Part shown: positions 13,391-25,798 of the stretch, piece by piece
Numbering within the stretch: position 1 is the stretch's first letter
Layout: the number at the start of each line of letters is the position of its first letter
From: Ooceraea biroi
Lineage: Eukaryota > Arthropoda > Insecta > Hymenoptera > Formicidae
Reading direction: 5' to 3'
Assembly (NCBI RefSeq): GCF_003672135.1
Contig: NC_039513.1
Coordinates: 2,542,833 to 2,606,832 of the forward strand
DNA length: 64,000 bases
Translations under genes and position numbers: made by a program
The notes under the pieces: model-generated
Databases searched by the model: none
Told to the model about the DNA's origin: nothing
Seen by the model: only the letters and a program-made list of their open reading frames with translations

Positions 13391-14969
13391 CAGTGATACA
13401 TCTGGACCGCTGCAATTCCCGCGACCGATCGTAAACGTCAACCTGTCTTCGAACGCAGTGGTGAGAGTCGATAAATGATCAGCCGCATCCGTCAATCTTT
13501 CTCCTTTCCCGTTTCTAATTGGATAGGTTCTAATTTTATTTACTGGACGTAAATGATTGAAAATTTGATTTGCAACGCAAGAAAAGAGCTTAAACTCGCA
13601 TTATAAAATTTTACAAGAGTAATAAAAATATATTGTATATACTGCATATATAATATATAAAGTGATACTGTCGTGTATTTGTACAAGATATTAATTTTCG
13701 CGTCTCTGAAAGAATATCAAATGCTTTCTCAGTTTTATAATATGATTTTTATGTTACTGTTATTTAAAAATGTTCGAAATCTTGGAGGGGAGATACATTG
13801 TAAGCAAATTATTTTATTATTGTTGTGTTTTCCAGGATCATGATACATATAAATAATTCTGAAATCCTGAAAACTTGATGGCGATGTCAGTTCTCCAATT
13901 AAAACGGTTCAACTAAATCTAGCGCAAATGTCATCCATCGAAAAACATGTTTTCAAAAATTACACTGATGAAATAGCTGTGAAATGAACGTTGTATATCT
14001 GCACGATGTTTATCGCGGAGCATACTGCGTTTTTATGTAACATCCAGTGTATTATCGATATAACTGCGTGTCGCGCTACAAATTATGCGAATGCAATTTA
14101 TCGTGCCACGTAAATAGTTAAAACGGTGTTATAAATATGCGAACACGTCGATACGTGTGTGCACGTAATTTTCGGTTACAAATTGATAAACTAAACATGC
14201 GAATGAGTGCTTTCATCTCGCGTCATAATTTAACGCTCGCTCGATTTACATGCTCTCTCTCTTTTTCTCTCTCTCTTCTGAATAAATAAGATCAGCTCGT
14301 GCCACGGAAAAATGTCAGAAGATCAGAAGTGCAAAATCGGAATTGTGAAATCCGCCAAACTGCAAAACGATTCGCGTCGCCTGTCAAGCGTGCGCGAGCG
14401 TAGCTCAATTCTTTTGGACTTCCCGTAGCGTTTTCCTTCGAAATCAGGTGTAGCTGGCGGCGAGCGCCTTGTATGTACACGTATCGGATGGCTCATGTAG
14501 TCGGGGAAGTTGGTGCTATTCGAGCGCGAATCAGAATCCTGTCTTCGTGCCGTCGCGTCGTTGCATTAAATTTCCTCCTGATACTCTTGACAGCAACCAA
14601 ACCACCCGTTCGCTTACGAAATTCTGTAACGCCCGTAGGAGGCAAAGATGATACGCAAAAGGATGATCGATGTATGAGAAAATAGCGAGCGATTGAGTGA
14701 ATTGAGACGAGCGATGCTTGAAATATTATTTGACATTGATATTCGTTTCGGGAGAATAATCCGCTTATTTCGTTCAGCAGAATATAAAATATAGCACGAT
14801 TGTCGATTTTTGCGGGGGGATGCGCGACACGTGTACGTACGTTTGCGGGTTGCAATTTCGAAAGGAAAATATTTTACGATTTGAGCTTCTTTTTAAGAAA
14901 AAGAAACGCATGAATGATTGACGAATCTTTTTATCAGTCCTTTGAGCTTAAACGTGATTCGTTGATTAT

Positions 14970-16371
14970 CACGGTGTCTAGCGGTCAGGGAAATCTGGAA
15001 AACTGGGAATTGTCAGGGGATTTTATAAATCTGGAAATGTCAGGGAAAAGTCAGGGATTTTAACAATTTATCTGGATTTTTTTCAAATTGTTCAACATTT
15101 TTTTCTCTTTAACTTAACATTTTTTTAAAAACAAATGTATCTCATTCTGACTTACAATGTGCTAATTTTTTGTTTTGCTGAAAATCTTTTTATCTATGAG
15201 CATGTTCGATAATTTATATTTTCATCATCATGTTATTTTATTTGTATGTGTTCAACAGAAAGAGAACGATAAAAGGTGAATTACCAAACAAGCTCTATAT
15301 GTGTACTGTAGGGTATAATTACTTAAGGGGGTAGACCACCGTGACGGGACGAAAAACATAGGTATTTTTAGGAATTTTTTGCAAGCAAACGATATGATAT
15401 AACAAGTTCCGGTTTTTTTTTAGATATAAACTATAAGTATTGAAGAATGTATAAAAAAATGTGTAAAGAATTTGAAGGTGTTGAGGCCTGTGTGCACGCA
15501 TTTCAAAATGAACGCTTCCAAAGAAACGTTGTTGTGGCGTTGACAGCAAATTGGCCACATGTTCCACCTGAAACTAAAATTCAAAAGCATTTAAAATCTA
15601 CATATAAGTGGCTATTACAATACGTAGGGAAATTCAAAAATTTTGAAAAATAACAATTTTATATAACTTTTTTTTACTCGAAGAATTTGTAAAATTTTAA
15701 AGTACTCTTTCCTATGTCGGCTATTTTGTTATTTTTCAAAAGTTTTGAATTTCCCTACGTACTGTAATAGCCACTCATATGTAGATTTTAAATGCTTTTG
15801 AATTTTTAGTTTCAGGTGGAGCATGTAGCCAATTTGCTGTCAACGCCACAACGTTTCTTTGGAAGCGTCCATTGTGAAATGCGTGCACACAGGCCTCAAC
15901 ACCTTCAAATCCTTTACACATTTTTTTATACATTCTTCAATACTTATAGTTTATATCTAAAAAAAACCGGAACTTGTTATATCATATCGTTTGCTTGCAA
16001 AAAATTCCTAAAAATACCTATGTTTTTCGTCTCGTCACGGTGGTCTACCCCCTTAAAAGTTTTGTGCCAAATAAAAGGAATTCTTTTGATATAAATAAAA
16101 TAATATAAATAAAATGATTTTAATATTGAAAATTCTTTTGATATTGAGTAATGGGCCTTATTTAAATTCTATTTCTTTCTCAATAAAATTACCAAAGACT
16201 TTTGATTCAACTTCAACTCGTTTAATTGACTTACACTTATAGCGGTATACGCAAATTATATAATTTGAAAAAAGTAATATTGAAAAAACAGTCAGGGAAA
16301 AATTAATCCTTGGCTCTGGAAAACCTGGAAAAATCAGGGAATTTTTTTCTCTGAGTCTACTGGACACCCTG
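14970..16371. mobile_element. Older terminal-repeat element split by a nested fold-back element
   Basis: The left end reads CACGGTGTCTAG followed by repeated GTCAGGGAAA/CTGGAAA words. The right end shows the same words inverted and finishes CTGGACACCCTG. The ends are therefore imperfect terminal inverted repeats of the form CAGGGTGTC(T/C)AG, in the style of non-autonomous hAT-like repeats. GATTAT occurs beside both ends, but a clean 8-bp target duplication is not visible. The interior is interrupted by the TTAA-flanked element at 15,327-16,052. No coding remnant was recognised. The class assignment is inference. Confidence 0.55.
15327..16052. mobile_element. TTAA-flanked fold-back MITE with about 330-bp arms
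   Basis: The arms 15,327-15,656 and 15,726-16,052 are near-identical inverted repeats separated by about 70 bp of AT-rich spacer. The ends read GGGGGTAGACCACCGTGAC and its complement. TTAA lies directly outside on both sides (15,323-15,326 and 16,053-16,056), which is the target duplication expected of piggyBac-type and other TTAA-specific transposons. Open frames inside the arms are mirror images of each other and are not genes. The element is non-autonomous and its mobilising transposase is not in this window. Confidence 0.85.
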
Positions 16372-17060
16372 ATTATTCACGCTTGACGCGGGCTATCATT
16401 AATCGGATTCTGCACGGATGCTGTATCGCGACGAGTCAACTGTCAGATGGCGATGAAAATATCACGTTTTACGCGGCGTTGGGCTGCGAATCAAATCGCG
16501 AACTTTTAATTTCCGCTTGTCGCCGATCCGGCGGGCCGACGGTAATAATAGCGCGGAAACAATGCGACGCGAGGGACGAAGATCTCATCGCGGAAATGCC
16601 GAACTCCTGGCCTCCTTAAAGCCGACGTTCGCGAACGACAAGAACGAGACGGCCGGGGAATTGATAAACCGGAATGTACATACATGGCGGTGTCACAGTG
16701 GCTGGAAAATATTGTACTTTATATAGTCGGACGTCTGTATGAAGCGACGGTCGGTGGGATTGCAGTGCGATGCGTGTACGGTCGTAGACTTTATTAAATT
16801 CGGTGACTCGTGTTGATGCACGTGTATGCATGTGTACAAGCGTGATTCGTCAATCGGAGCACACGGTGCCGTCTTCAGTGTTTACAAGCTCGAATATTCA
16901 AGCGGGACGGATTGTATACTTAGCGAAATCGCCCGCTTGACTGCCATGTCTCTCCGCGGACAGAATAGCTCGGGCTTAGACCTTAGAGCGGCCCCTCGTG
17001 TCATCTTTAGATCCTCTCTCATGCAATCTACATATTATATAATACATACTTATGTATGTA

Positions 17061-17095
17061 TATACACACACACACATATGTATTATATATATATT
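17061..17095. repeat. (TATG)/(AC)n/(AT)n simple repeat
   Basis: Alternating purine-pyrimidine sequence with TATGTATGTATA, then (AC)n, then (TA)n. Confidence 0.85.
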
Positions 17096-18185
17096 TCACA
17101 TAATATATAGCCATAACATACATCCATGTTGACCAGCAGCGTCCATGGCAAACGGAATGGACAATAGGCGCGGTGAACCGCGACGACGGCGGCGTGGTAA
17201 GTGGTGGACCGACCGCTATTGATTATCGAAATTTATAGGCACTGTAATGCAACAAATATTTGCAATCTTGCCGGTGCAGGTGCGGCGGAGTCGGAACCCC
17301 GTCCGTACACGGATATTTGTGTAACTCGCGGCAGCATCCGGTTTCGTTACCCCCCGCGCGATGCTCCAAGACGATCATTGCACGCGGAAATTCCGTTTCC
17401 GCGTGTGCGCTCGGCGATTGACGATCCGTGGGCGCGTGGATCCGTCATTACACGCTGATCCGCGCGTTTCCTTCGTACATAACTTTGGTGAGAACTCGTA
17501 CTTCCCCGATGTCTCCAGCCATCCGAGGAAACTGAACCGTTCCTAGTTATAGTATACATGTATATTTAGCAGGGCAGCTCTTCTCAAACAGCCGACTGGA
17601 TCGATGTACGTAGAATATATGTGAGTCTCGTGCACTCGGTTTCTCCTACTTTCTCCTTTCTTCCTCTCTTTCTCTCGTTCCCGCACCGATCACGCGATTG
17701 CCCTCGACTTCCGTTCGGTTACGCGCAAAGAAACGTCCAGCATCATCGTCCGAGTGTACGACAAGCCCGATGCAACTTTCGTTGGGAATTCTCATGCGGG
17801 AAAACGAGGGTTCCGCGAGAAGCAAGTCCACGGATGGACGGTCCCTACGGGGTCGATCGAAAACTCGCACTATAGCTGATGTGCTCGCCCGGCGTTGCCG
17901 CGATACGAATATTTCATGAAAATATTTTGAATCAGGAAACGAGGGGTCCACGTGTTACATCGTAGACCGCTGATTGCCTGTCCATAAGATCGTGGATCTA
18001 TGAAAATATTTATTTATTTGCAAAAATGTTATTTTCTGGAATATAATACGAGGAGAGTTTAGTCACCTTTTTAATGCAGCTAAAAAGCTGCATGTGCTGA
18101 GAGAGCCAACCGAGAATTCTTTTTGTACGATGTCTCTTTGTGTTTCTTATAAAAGTTCTTTTAAATTATTCTTAGAAAAGTTTTT

Positions 18186-18237
18186 TTAGACGACTTTAGC
18201 AAAGCTACGTAAAACGTTCTACAGAAAAGTCGTCTAA
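18186..18237. repeat. Hairpin with 12-bp perfect stem
   Basis: TTAGACGACTTT at 18,186-18,197 and AAAGTCGTCTAA at 18,226-18,237 are exact complements around a loop of 28 bases. No function is implied. Confidence 0.7.
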
Positions 18238-19443
18238 TTATTGTGATAATTAAAATATTTGTCACCCAACGCGTAACATTAATCCGTTAATGCATTCGGA
18301 GCGCTGCAAGTAATTTTTATTTCATGAAACAAACGCATCCCCCCAGTGGGAATTTAAGGACGAGCAGCTGGATCTCGCTTGTTGGAATTATTTGGCGATT
18401 CACTTCGTACGTTTTCTACGCGCTCTGATATTACTCAGATATTACTCAGTAATATCTTTCATGCGGAAAGAATGAAATGGAATTTATTAGTCGCAAAGAA
18501 TAAACGAGTTTGCATAAACGGGATTCTTCAACCCCGTTTTGTTAGCTGCGCGACGTTTGCCTCGCCGCGCCGCGCCGCGCCATGGTTAAACGCGCCGGTC
18601 GTGCATAAAGGTATTATTGCACTCGTAAAAAGCATAGTTGTTAGTGTCAGGTTTTATGCTCGTTCGTCCTTGAGTCCATGTATCTTCGGGTGAGAATATA
18701 AGATGCGCTTGGGAAATGCGCGTTGGATGGAAACTTTTAACGTGATGACGTGAATAAAAAAAAGGGGGAAGAAAATCGAAGAATATAACGGCGCGATAGT
18801 GGCGCGGCGAAGATAATTATTTCGCTGGCTCGTGTTTCTTCTTTTTACGCGTAGAGGAAAACGAGTCGCGATATAAAGGTCCATCTATTAAGACGCAGAA
18901 TGTAGAACGCAAATCGCAGATAGCAAGAAAAAGACACCATAAGATGTTGCATCTAATTATAAGTAGTCTACATAAAATGCTACAATACGCAGCAAATGCT
19001 TGTCCTCAGCCAATCATAGAATAGAATGTAATTTGATAACTTTCGGGATTATAAATAATTTATAAGAAATGGAAAGGAGACAAATTAACATTATTAAGTA
19101 TAACTTTAAATTTGCTATCTCCCGAATTATATATAAAGTTAAATTATCCGCGTGTTGATTTAACAAGTTTTTGTAACTTCTATTGTTACATAAAAGAGGA
19201 TCATGAAGAAGTTGTTGAATATATAACTAGCATATCAATTTATAATCAGTTGTGTAATTTTGTGTGTGCTTTTCTTTATGAGTAACGTGAAAATGTCATG
19301 TTGTGATTGGCTGCACACTCGATGAAAAGTTAAAGTTCTGTGCGAATTTCTGTGCGTCCTGCGTATTATAGCTTGCGGCCTGCGGCGGCTCAATTATATC
19401 TGCAATCCAATTTGCGGATTGCGTTTGCAACTTACTATATGTA

Positions 19444-19949
19444 TTAGGTGTATGCAAAAGTTTCAATCTTTTTCTGGGAGTGCTCTGGTATTATTATTTA
19501 AACTTTAAATAAATTCTCGCTTTTTTATGTTTTTAAAAAGTGATAAAATGTCAAAGTTTATAAAACGTCATGTGTCATGATTTAACGATAAATATAACTT
19601 TGAAAAACAATAGTGAACGCGATGAGCAATAAAAAGCTATACGTGTTTTTCGTTCAGCAAACCATTTTGAACTTGGAAAGTGCTTCCGCACACAGTGTAT
19701 TCATTCAACTTGGCACTTTCGGATTACCATCTTATTTCAATCGATGCAGTACTTTTTAACTGGATAATACTTCCGCGATACGAAAAAACTTTTTCGTAAA
19801 GGAACTCAAAATTTATTTGAGAGATGGCAGAAAATCGTAGAAAACAAAAACAAATATTTTGATGAATTGTGTTGCATATAGTATGTACCTAAAGCGAAAA
19901 ACTGCAAAAAATAACTAAACAAATAACTAAAACTTTTGCATATATCTGA
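19444..19949 (+). mobile_element. Internally deleted mariner-type transposon relic
   Basis: The left end TTAGGTGTATGCAAAAGTTT and the inverted right end (AAACTTTTGCATATATCTGA on the plus strand) are imperfect mariner-like terminal repeats. TA precedes the left end; the expected right TA is mutated. At about 506 bp, less than half of a full mariner (about 1.3 kb), the element lacks most of the transposase. Remnants of the transposase C-terminus remain in two frames (see the pseudogene entry). Confidence 0.75.
19698..19866 (+). pseudogene. Mariner transposase C-terminal remnant
   Basis: From 19,698 one frame reads a decayed version of the block around the third catalytic acid of mariner transposases, with LSDYHL in place of the usual APSDYHL-type motif. 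From about 19,813 a different frame reads FERWQKIVE...NKYFDE, the typical mariner C-terminal WQK...YF ending. The two blocks are in different reading frames and close together, so there has been at least one frameshift and some deletion. The N-terminal DNA-binding domain and the first two catalytic aspartates are missing, so the product cannot be active. Confidence 0.75.
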
Positions 19950-20496
19950 TTGATAGGCCCTAACACAAAACCGAAGAAACGTTTCACGTAATACACTTTA
20001 CACAGTAGACGCATGAAACGTTGAATCGTTTCACGTAATTGCCTCACCGATTTTGCGTTTCGCTACAACTGATACGTTTTCAGTTCACGTTTTATGACTT
20101 ACAATTTACCCTCATCTCATCGTAACGAAAGTCGGCTTCATCGCCCGTTGGATTCGTTATTTTTCCTAGTCCCGCTTATGCGGTATATCTCGCCCACTTC
20201 GTGACCCACGTGATGTTTTATAACTTCTCCCTTTCTCGCGAAACTTTTCTTCGCGAAAAATGCCCATACTTTAATACAGAAAACGAAGCAGTAAAGCGAG
20301 ATTAAAAGCTGACTATATTCGGAAACTTTCCGAAGATTAAGTATATCTTTGCTCCCTTCATGTTTACTCCGTCAACGTACTTTTTACAATTGCGTTCTAG
20401 TTGTAACGCCAGGATTTTAGGCTTTTGTCTCGGTGTACTCTTTCTTTTGACGTGAATACGTCTTATAACTCGATGGATGCGAATTTGAAAAGTTGA

Positions 20497-20530
20497 GCGT
20501 CACGCGTCACGCGTCACGGGACGCGTGACG
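20497..20530. repeat. GCGTCAC triple repeat with inverted copy
   Basis: GCGTCAC occurs three times in tandem and is followed after GG by the inverted form ACGCGTGACG, giving a GC-rich potential hairpin. Confidence 0.8.
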
Positions 20531-20575
20531 AAATTTCTTTCATTCAATTTTAATATACAGTCTCATTTTAATTAT

Positions 20576-20790
20576 AATTATAATATATAGGGTATCTCAC
20601 TTTATCTTATTATAATATACAAGGTGTCGACTTTGGATTATAATATATAGGGTGTCCGATTTTTATTGACCAACCGAAAAATTTTTATTTGCGATTTTAT
20701 AATATTCTCGGTGTCGACTTTTGATTTAAATATATAGGGTGTCCGATTTGACCAAACCGAGAAACTTGTAATATTGTGATATTGAAAATA
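20576..20790. repeat. Five degenerate tandem units (TATAATATA..GGTGTC)
   Basis: TTATAATATA or a close variant followed by AGGGTGTC(C)GA(C/T)TTT recurs about every 30-60 bases, near 20,576, 20,610, 20,638, 20,696 and 20,733. The third and fifth units also share an ACCAA(A)CCGA(G/A)AAA tail. Confidence 0.7.
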
Positions 20791-20854
20791 TACACAGTTG
20801 ATTGAAACTACTATCTTTCTTTGAACTCTTTCCATTAACATGACGTATTCACGT

Positions 20855-23800
20855 TAAAAACTTGCGGCCGTGTCCCGACACAGCCTACCCCGACTTTTTT
20901 TCTTTTTTATCCTTTACCATCTCGATTTATTGTAACGCGAGCCTTGTTTCAGAGAGAAAAGTCATTGTACAGGAAAGGGCTAATCGGCGGACGAAGTTTT
21001 GGAAGTACTCGGGCTTATTGAAGTGAGGGAGGTAATAAATCAGCTTGGTGCTGGTAGTAAAAAGCGGAGAGCAAGGAGAAAGGGAGAGAGACGAGTATAA
21101 GAGATCGTCGGTGAAGCAAGAAGAGAGCAACCGGCAACGACGGCAAATCAAGTTTGCCACTCAACGATATAAATAATGCAGCACGTTCGACAGGTTCGTA
21201 CTCGGGGGCGACAATGGATTCCAGGCATCTGCGAAAACTTCTCTGGTAGCGCAGAGTTTCGGAAAGTGCTTAGACATCATTATCCCTCCCTGCCACGAGT
21301 CCTGTCAGGATAGGATATCGCATCTTCTAATAAGCTACCAGCACGTTAAATGTAAAACAAAACCCGTCACATCGGCGGCCGTATCGCATCAAGAAACTGA
21401 ATTTCCAACTTTTGTTTTATCCGATTACAATGTACTGAAACTGAAACGCTGAATCAAATCGAGCGAGTTAGACGGGGCGGATGTGTGCGCGGTTTTTGCG
21501 AGCCGGCAACGATCTATCGAGTTGAAATCGAATGAGAAGCGTAAACGAGGTCGTGCGCGTTTTGCTCTACACGTGGTCGCGCGATAACCGCTTTGAAATG
21601 GGAATCCCAGTGCATGGAGAGGCCAAACGTCGACGTAACGTAAGTAATACGATTGCCGATAGAATCGTTGCGTAGAGTTCGGCGTTTGTGTTCTCTGCGC
21701 GGTAAAAGGAGCTAATTGGCTACGTTCTGTGCGTTTGAAGGTTGCTGCGCGGTGCGCATTTACTTCAGATGGCCAACAAAGGAAGTTTGTTATTCAAATA
21801 CCTCTCCGCCGAACCACCCCTCCAGCTGAACACGCCTCGTAATGTAATAGATAACGAGGAGGGTAACGTTTAACGAGAATCGCTTAATCACCTTCCCGAT
21901 GCTGCGCGCGCCCCGTGCGCCGATGCCCACGGATAAAGTAGTTAACGAATTCAGCGTTTTCCGCGAGCTGTGGTAGTTTCGTCGATAGTTCGTTAAACTG
22001 TGGCCGATCCGAAATAAATAATATTATTAGATCAGTCGAGTATGCCCAGAAAATGGAATAATGGAAAAATTGCACATTATTTTGCGAAAATGTACAGCGT
22101 GCGGTAATGGAAAAGTGTATTTATTATCACGACTTGATAATACAAATACGTGTAAAGAAATTTCAAAGATATTGATAATATTCCATATGAGCGCGCAAAC
22201 ATTTTGCTCCCTCGAGAAACATTTACCATTCTATTCATAGTAGATACTATGAAATGTGAAAAAAGAGAGAGGGAGAGAGTAAGGAGATAGCACGAGGAAA
22301 AGCTTCCAATGACGCAAAGCGGTGATGTATAGCCTCGGAGAACGTTACGCACATACACGATCGTGAATCGTAAATACACTATTTGCCGCATTACACAAAA
22401 AAAAAAGTAGAGTAGAAGGGCGCTGAGTGGAAAAAGGGTGCCAGTGCAGGTCCCAGAAATTCTAGAAATTTCGCGAGCGTTCCCCGGAGAAATCTGTGAA
22501 TCGTTTACTGACGTTGTATCGATCCGTTCACGGTGCGCTGCTGCCACAATTTTCGAAACTACGACGATTGCTCCTTGTTCGTTTTCGCTTTTCCATTGGA
22601 AAACCGGTCCCGGTTAACGTTGTCGATAACGTCTCTAAAACGGAAGCATCCTTTTCCCTTCAATAATTTAACGGTGCAAAGAACCCGCCGTCGGCGTCGG
22701 CGAGGAGCTCCCGTAGCACCTGTAGTTTCAGACCGACACACCACCGCTTCCTCGTTATCTTATCGTGGCCCTTTTCTCTTCGACCAATCGGTCTCGTTAT
22801 CGTTAAAAAAGGGGAATCACAGGCGGCTTGTAAAAGCCCACCACGACGCGATAACAGAATTTACTATCAGCAAATCGGGGGAGTTGCTACTCAACAAGTT
22901 GGTCTCGCCGAGGGTGGGATTGGTAGAGGTAGAGGGTAGCTTTTGCTCGGCGACGGGGCGCAAAGTATACGAGAGGAGAAGGAAAGCGAACGGCGAGGGG
23001 AATTCCTTTGGCGGAACGTTGGCGAAAAGGGTGATATTTTATCGAACGTCGCGGGTATTATTTGGTTTTACGTCGATATCTTACCGGCGCGCGCCCTCCA
23101 CTGTTATCTATATATAACACGAACGAAATGTTTCTACATATTTTATTCCTCTCCTTCCACCCCCTCCTGATCGTAAAATTTATTCACCAGCCAATTTGCA
23201 CAATCGACAATTCCTAGGGCGCGCGTCGTTGGCTAATCTCGGCGTCGATGCGTCCGCATTTATTGTGAGATACTGATGCGACGAAGGAGCAGGAAGAAAA
23301 AGATATTGATCAGGTAGGAAAGCTCGCAAAACATTGCAGAAACTCCGACAGCACATGTGTGCCGTAGTTTTTGAAAAAAAAAACAGCAGAATCTTTTGCT
23401 TGCTGTTGCACTTGACGGTGAACTAACATACTCGTCGACGTAACGCGTAACGTCCTTCTCTTACGCTAATTACGTAGCGAGATAAGGTTTAAGAATCTCT
23501 CCGTCGTTGTAGGTGTAATTAATTGGCGCAAACTCAACACGTTATTCTCGCAGGAAAATTTTCCTACAAGAAGAAGAGGCGTAAGAATCGTCAGAGGACA
23601 AATATTAATAATTTATGAGTGACTTCTCCGAGAGAACGAGCGCGAGGCACTGGACGCGCGCGTTTTAACTTCTTCACCGTGGAGAAGCGCAGGAATATCG
23701 CAATAATAGTTAGAGCAAACACGACTAAATTTAAACGTTTGCGTTGGCAGTAGAGCTCAAAGTTTCCATACCGTTCGCACCGTGGAGTTGCTCGCGAGTG

Positions 23801-24958
23801 GAAAAAATAGTGCACGACTGTGATGGCTTCCTCTCGCATGTTACGAGCGTTATGAAGTTCTCAAATAAAGTTAATACCTTGACTGATTGCTGTCTAATCG
23901 GAAAGCATGGAATCGCGCCTCTTTCGCGAGTTTCGCCTGTTGAAATAACGGGGCAAGAAATTCCAAAGTAAAACTCACATGTAAGAAAAGTCGAGCACAT
24001 TAATAAAATGGATATTTTAAATGGACTTGAAAATAATGTGAAACATATTTCATTTTTCACTAAAGGCAATACAAAAACGCTTGAAATACATGGAAAAAAA
24101 TATTTTCGCTGTACCCTCAGACTTTTCATTTAAAGGTGGATTATCAAGATTTGAACATCGAAAAGTCGCGACAGATGACGATCTCAGCTATTAAAATATA
24201 TCTGTCTTGTAATATATTTTTACTTTATTTCAAGATTTTATGTTTGTGATTTTTCCTGGTATCTCGTATTCTTGGTACTGTTGCAAGCGCGTTTTATGCA
24301 GGCTGCTCTGTTTAGTGGTAATCCCAGATAATTTCTGTTTCGAGAAAATCCACGCCCGCCCCGTAAAAGCTCGCTGAGTGCTGGGCGTATATCGCGCCGG
24401 TTTGTAGCTCGTTGCCGAGGCATTCCGCTGCGTGGCGGCGTTTCAGCCTGTGCCAGGTCGAATTCCGAGGCACGTGATTCTTTATAATTCTGATTTCTCC
24501 TTTACGGGTTTTCACAATGAGTGTTTCTTCGGGAATTCGGTTCATGGAATCATATTATTGAGCGAAGTGGCGTTTTCACTATGTATACCTTGATGAACGA
24601 GAGATGTTGCGAAGCACTGCAAATGAAAGGAAACTATCTATACTATACAGTCGGCCTCTCAAAACATACTATGAAAATTGCGTTAATTTTGTAAAATAAT
24701 ATTATCTACTATGATTGTCATTGTTTCTGAAAAATAATACAAATATTGTAGCGATGTTTTAAAGAATTTTGTTTTTTTGTTTTCTAAAGCTTACTTGTCC
24801 TGTTATAAAATTATTAAGTGATACAAGTGATATCATAAGCATGTGTTTTGATTTATCGTTATCTAGACATCATTCGGATTTTTCAAGTTAATAATTACTG
24901 ACAACAGTCGTGTTTAAAAACTTCATACTGTTGAAATATTTGTGTTAAGATAAAAAAT
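20855..24958. other. Non-coding stretch, no gene supported
   Basis: An open frame of 194 codons at 22,533-23,117 on the plus strand is the longest here. Its translation has no recognisable domain and biased composition, so I do not call it. No other structure was seen apart from short CpG-rich patches. Confidence 0.5.
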
Positions 24959-24970
24959 TCTTTCTTTCTT

Positions 24971-25033
<63 letters not shown>
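24959..25033. repeat. (CT)n microsatellite
   Basis: About 75 bases of CT repeats with TTTC interruptions in the left third. Confidence 0.95.
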
Positions 25034-25036
<3 letters not shown>

Positions 25037-25682
25037 TTCTTCTTTCTAATAGATTCAATGATCGATTCTTTTGTCAATATTAGGACGACGCAGCTTTTGT
25101 GCCTGGGGCAAACTGTTGGTTTTGAGTTGCCGCCAAGTATTAACCGAGAGCTTTGAAGAGTAGAAGGTAGTTCTCATGAAGTAGTCGGTTATTTCGGTTG
25201 ATTGGGTGCACAAGCTGAACATATATCAAGCGACGCGGTAGCGTCGCGACGCCAAGTACATAATCAAAAATAAGGTTCCGAACAACGAGAGTCACTGTAT
25301 AATATCGAGTGTTACCAATTTTTCATTGCATAAACGTCGCGCGCTACAAAGTAGCTTATCTGGAATTCATGCCATTTGACAGGTCATATCAACTTATGAT
25401 TAAAATATCTCAGGAATTAAAGCCGTAATCAAAAATCTAACGGCACTTGTATAATAAAATGTGAATGCGAGCTTTCGATCGCGACCAGTTCGAATAAGAT
25501 TGGTGCAGTCAATCCTGAGATATTATAATCGTACGTTAGAATCGTGACGTTCCGTTTTCCGTATTCTGGTTCAGACTCACGTACGTATGTTCGCACATAC
25601 ACATGCAAAGCGATTTTGTCCCTCAAGCTGCTGTTCACACATGCATGATTTAATTTATTATGACTTAAAAATGATTTTAATA

Positions 25683-25794
25683 ATACATGGGAAATGTTTT
25701 ATTTTACAATAAAGATATAAATCGCAAATACTATAAAAAATGTGATACATAGGAAATGTTTTATTTCACGATAAAGACATAAATTGCAAGTAAT
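25683..25794. repeat. Tandem duplication of a roughly 48-bp unit
   Basis: The sequence from ATACATGGGAAATG to AAATCGCA at 25,683 onward recurs at about 25,746 with a few substitutions (GGAAATGTTTTATTT is exact in both). The two copies sit just before the inverted minisatellite. Confidence 0.8.
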
Positions 25795-25798
25795 TGCA

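Larger units (their letters stand above)
9012..14969. other. Non-coding stretch, no gene supported
   Basis: Several open frames of 80-180 codons occur (for example around 9.2-9.8 kb on both strands and 12.3-12.6 kb). They overlap microsatellites or pyrimidine-rich sequence, have low-complexity translations and match no family I recognise. CpG-rich patches at about 9.2-9.9 kb and 13.1-13.3 kb could be regulatory, but no specific motif supports that. Confidence 0.55.
16372..19443. other. Non-coding stretch, no gene supported
   Basis: No recognisable coding frame. It contains a short (CA)n/(TA)n tract at 17,061-17,095, a (CCGCG)n-like patch at 18,561-18,582 and the hairpin listed at 18,186-18,237. 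Most of the rest is unremarkable mixed AT-rich and CpG-rich sequence. Confidence 0.55.
20450..20854. repeat. Small inverted-repeat unit with internal degenerate repeats
   Basis: ACGTGAATACGTC at 20,450-20,462 is repeated exactly in inverse at 20,842-20,854. Between them lie a palindromic GCGTCAC cluster (20,497-20,530) and five degenerate TATAATATAnAGGGTGTCCGATTT-like units. The unit may be a very small non-autonomous transposon, but no target duplication is clear. Confidence 0.45.

Noticed and set aside
15447..16094. Two open frames of about 70-90 codons with related sequences
   Set aside because: They lie on the inverted arms of the fold-back MITE and mirror each other.
22533..23117. 194-codon open frame on the plus strand
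   Set aside because: No domain, signal or splice context; a longest-by-chance frame in stop-poor sequence is enough to explain it.
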